64,000 nucleotides of DNA from the NCBI RefSeq assembly GCF_963678635.1, contig NC_087065.1:46440381-46504380 (forward strand). Reading direction: 5' to 3'. Each line of letters starts with the position of its first letter. Within the stretch, counting starts at the first letter, position 1. Under the pieces are notes generated by a model. It was not told where the DNA came from. It saw only the letters and a program-made list of their open reading frames with translations, and searched no databases. This document shows positions 63,656-64,000 of the stretch, one piece after another. The stretch is from Symsagittifera roscoffensis. Taxonomy: Eukaryota; Xenacoelomorpha; Acoela; Convolutidae. Made by a program: the position numbers and the translations under genes.

Positions 63656-64000
63656 AAACAAGACTGCTAGTATCAAGGCGAAGCCCTGAATGTTCCGACT
63701 GCCTTTTAAGGTTTATAGAGCAGTAATAACATAAAAAAATTAAGTGAAATAAAAAAAAATGAAATTTTTTTTTCTAAAATTTGAAATTTTTTATGAAAAT
63801 CATCCCCCCACGCCATATAAAGTACAAAAGGATAGATTTCGTTCCTTGTAACAAATCAATTATGGCAAATAAGCTACGTTCAACCAATTTGGAACGATTT
63901 CTAAGACGGAGTAAATCTCCGCTTACGCGTTAATAGCTCGAAGTATATCGCGCGTTAATTGTCCCAAATTGGTCAAATTGGCCAAAATGGCAATCTTTAA
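63656..64000 (-). mobile_element. Helitron2/Helentron-like copy, cut by the window end
   Basis: The plus-strand view begins AACAAGACTGCTAGTATCAA, GGCGAAGCCCTGAATGTTCC, followed by the same interior as the 43-kb array. The remaining ~190 bases lie outside the window. Confidence 0.65.

Overview
This is repeat-rich, AT-rich genomic DNA from an animal. The evidence is spliced genes with GT-AG introns from tens of bases to several kilobases, a non-LTR retrotransposon, MITEs with intact target-site duplications, minisatellites and a long CT microsatellite. Nothing looks prokaryotic: there are no Shine-Dalgarno-led operons, long intact prokaryotic ORFs, rRNA or intact tRNA genes. The phylum cannot be fixed from the sequence.

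Three protein-coding genes could be assembled by hand, all on the minus strand and head to tail. Each model joins exons whose GT donors, AG acceptors and codon phases agree. (1) 61535-58790: a small membrane protein of about 116 residues, tentatively ninjurin-like. (2) 55458-50576: a 368-residue protein with a long disordered N-terminus, a charged linker and a C-terminal alpha-crystallin (HSP20) domain, so a small-heat-shock-protein-like gene. (3) 49762-18399: a signal peptide, three immunoglobulin domains and a transmembrane segment whose W-P-F-x-G core is that of basigin/neuroplastin. This is a basigin-like gene spread over about 31 kb because its introns are full of mobile DNA. One further isolated candidate exon lies at 9346-9235.

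The rest is mostly repeats. A broken non-LTR retrotransposon (ORF1 intact; endonuclease and reverse transcriptase interrupted) lies at about 36243-40324 in a basigin intron. hAT-type MITEs lie at 7017-7450, 41711-42162, 49251-49558 and 62887-63356; three have an 8-bp target duplication. A palindromic Tc1/mariner-type MITE lies at 42219-42953, starting 36 bases inside a basigin intron. About a dozen copies of a ~540-bp element, some head to tail, have the asymmetric inverted repeats plus end hairpin expected of Helitron2/Helentron non-autonomous elements. Tandem arrays have periods of about 355 bp (23.4-25.0 kb), 173 bp (59.0-60.1 kb) and 1188 bp (two copies, 46.3-48.7 kb). The leftmost 18 kb holds no gene I can support beyond the candidate exon.

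The three genes have no obvious shared pathway: a membrane-damage/adhesion type protein, a chaperone-like protein, and a surface glycoprotein whose relatives escort monocarboxylate transporters. Their gaps (about 0.8 and 3.3 kb) are too large for a typical trans-spliced operon.
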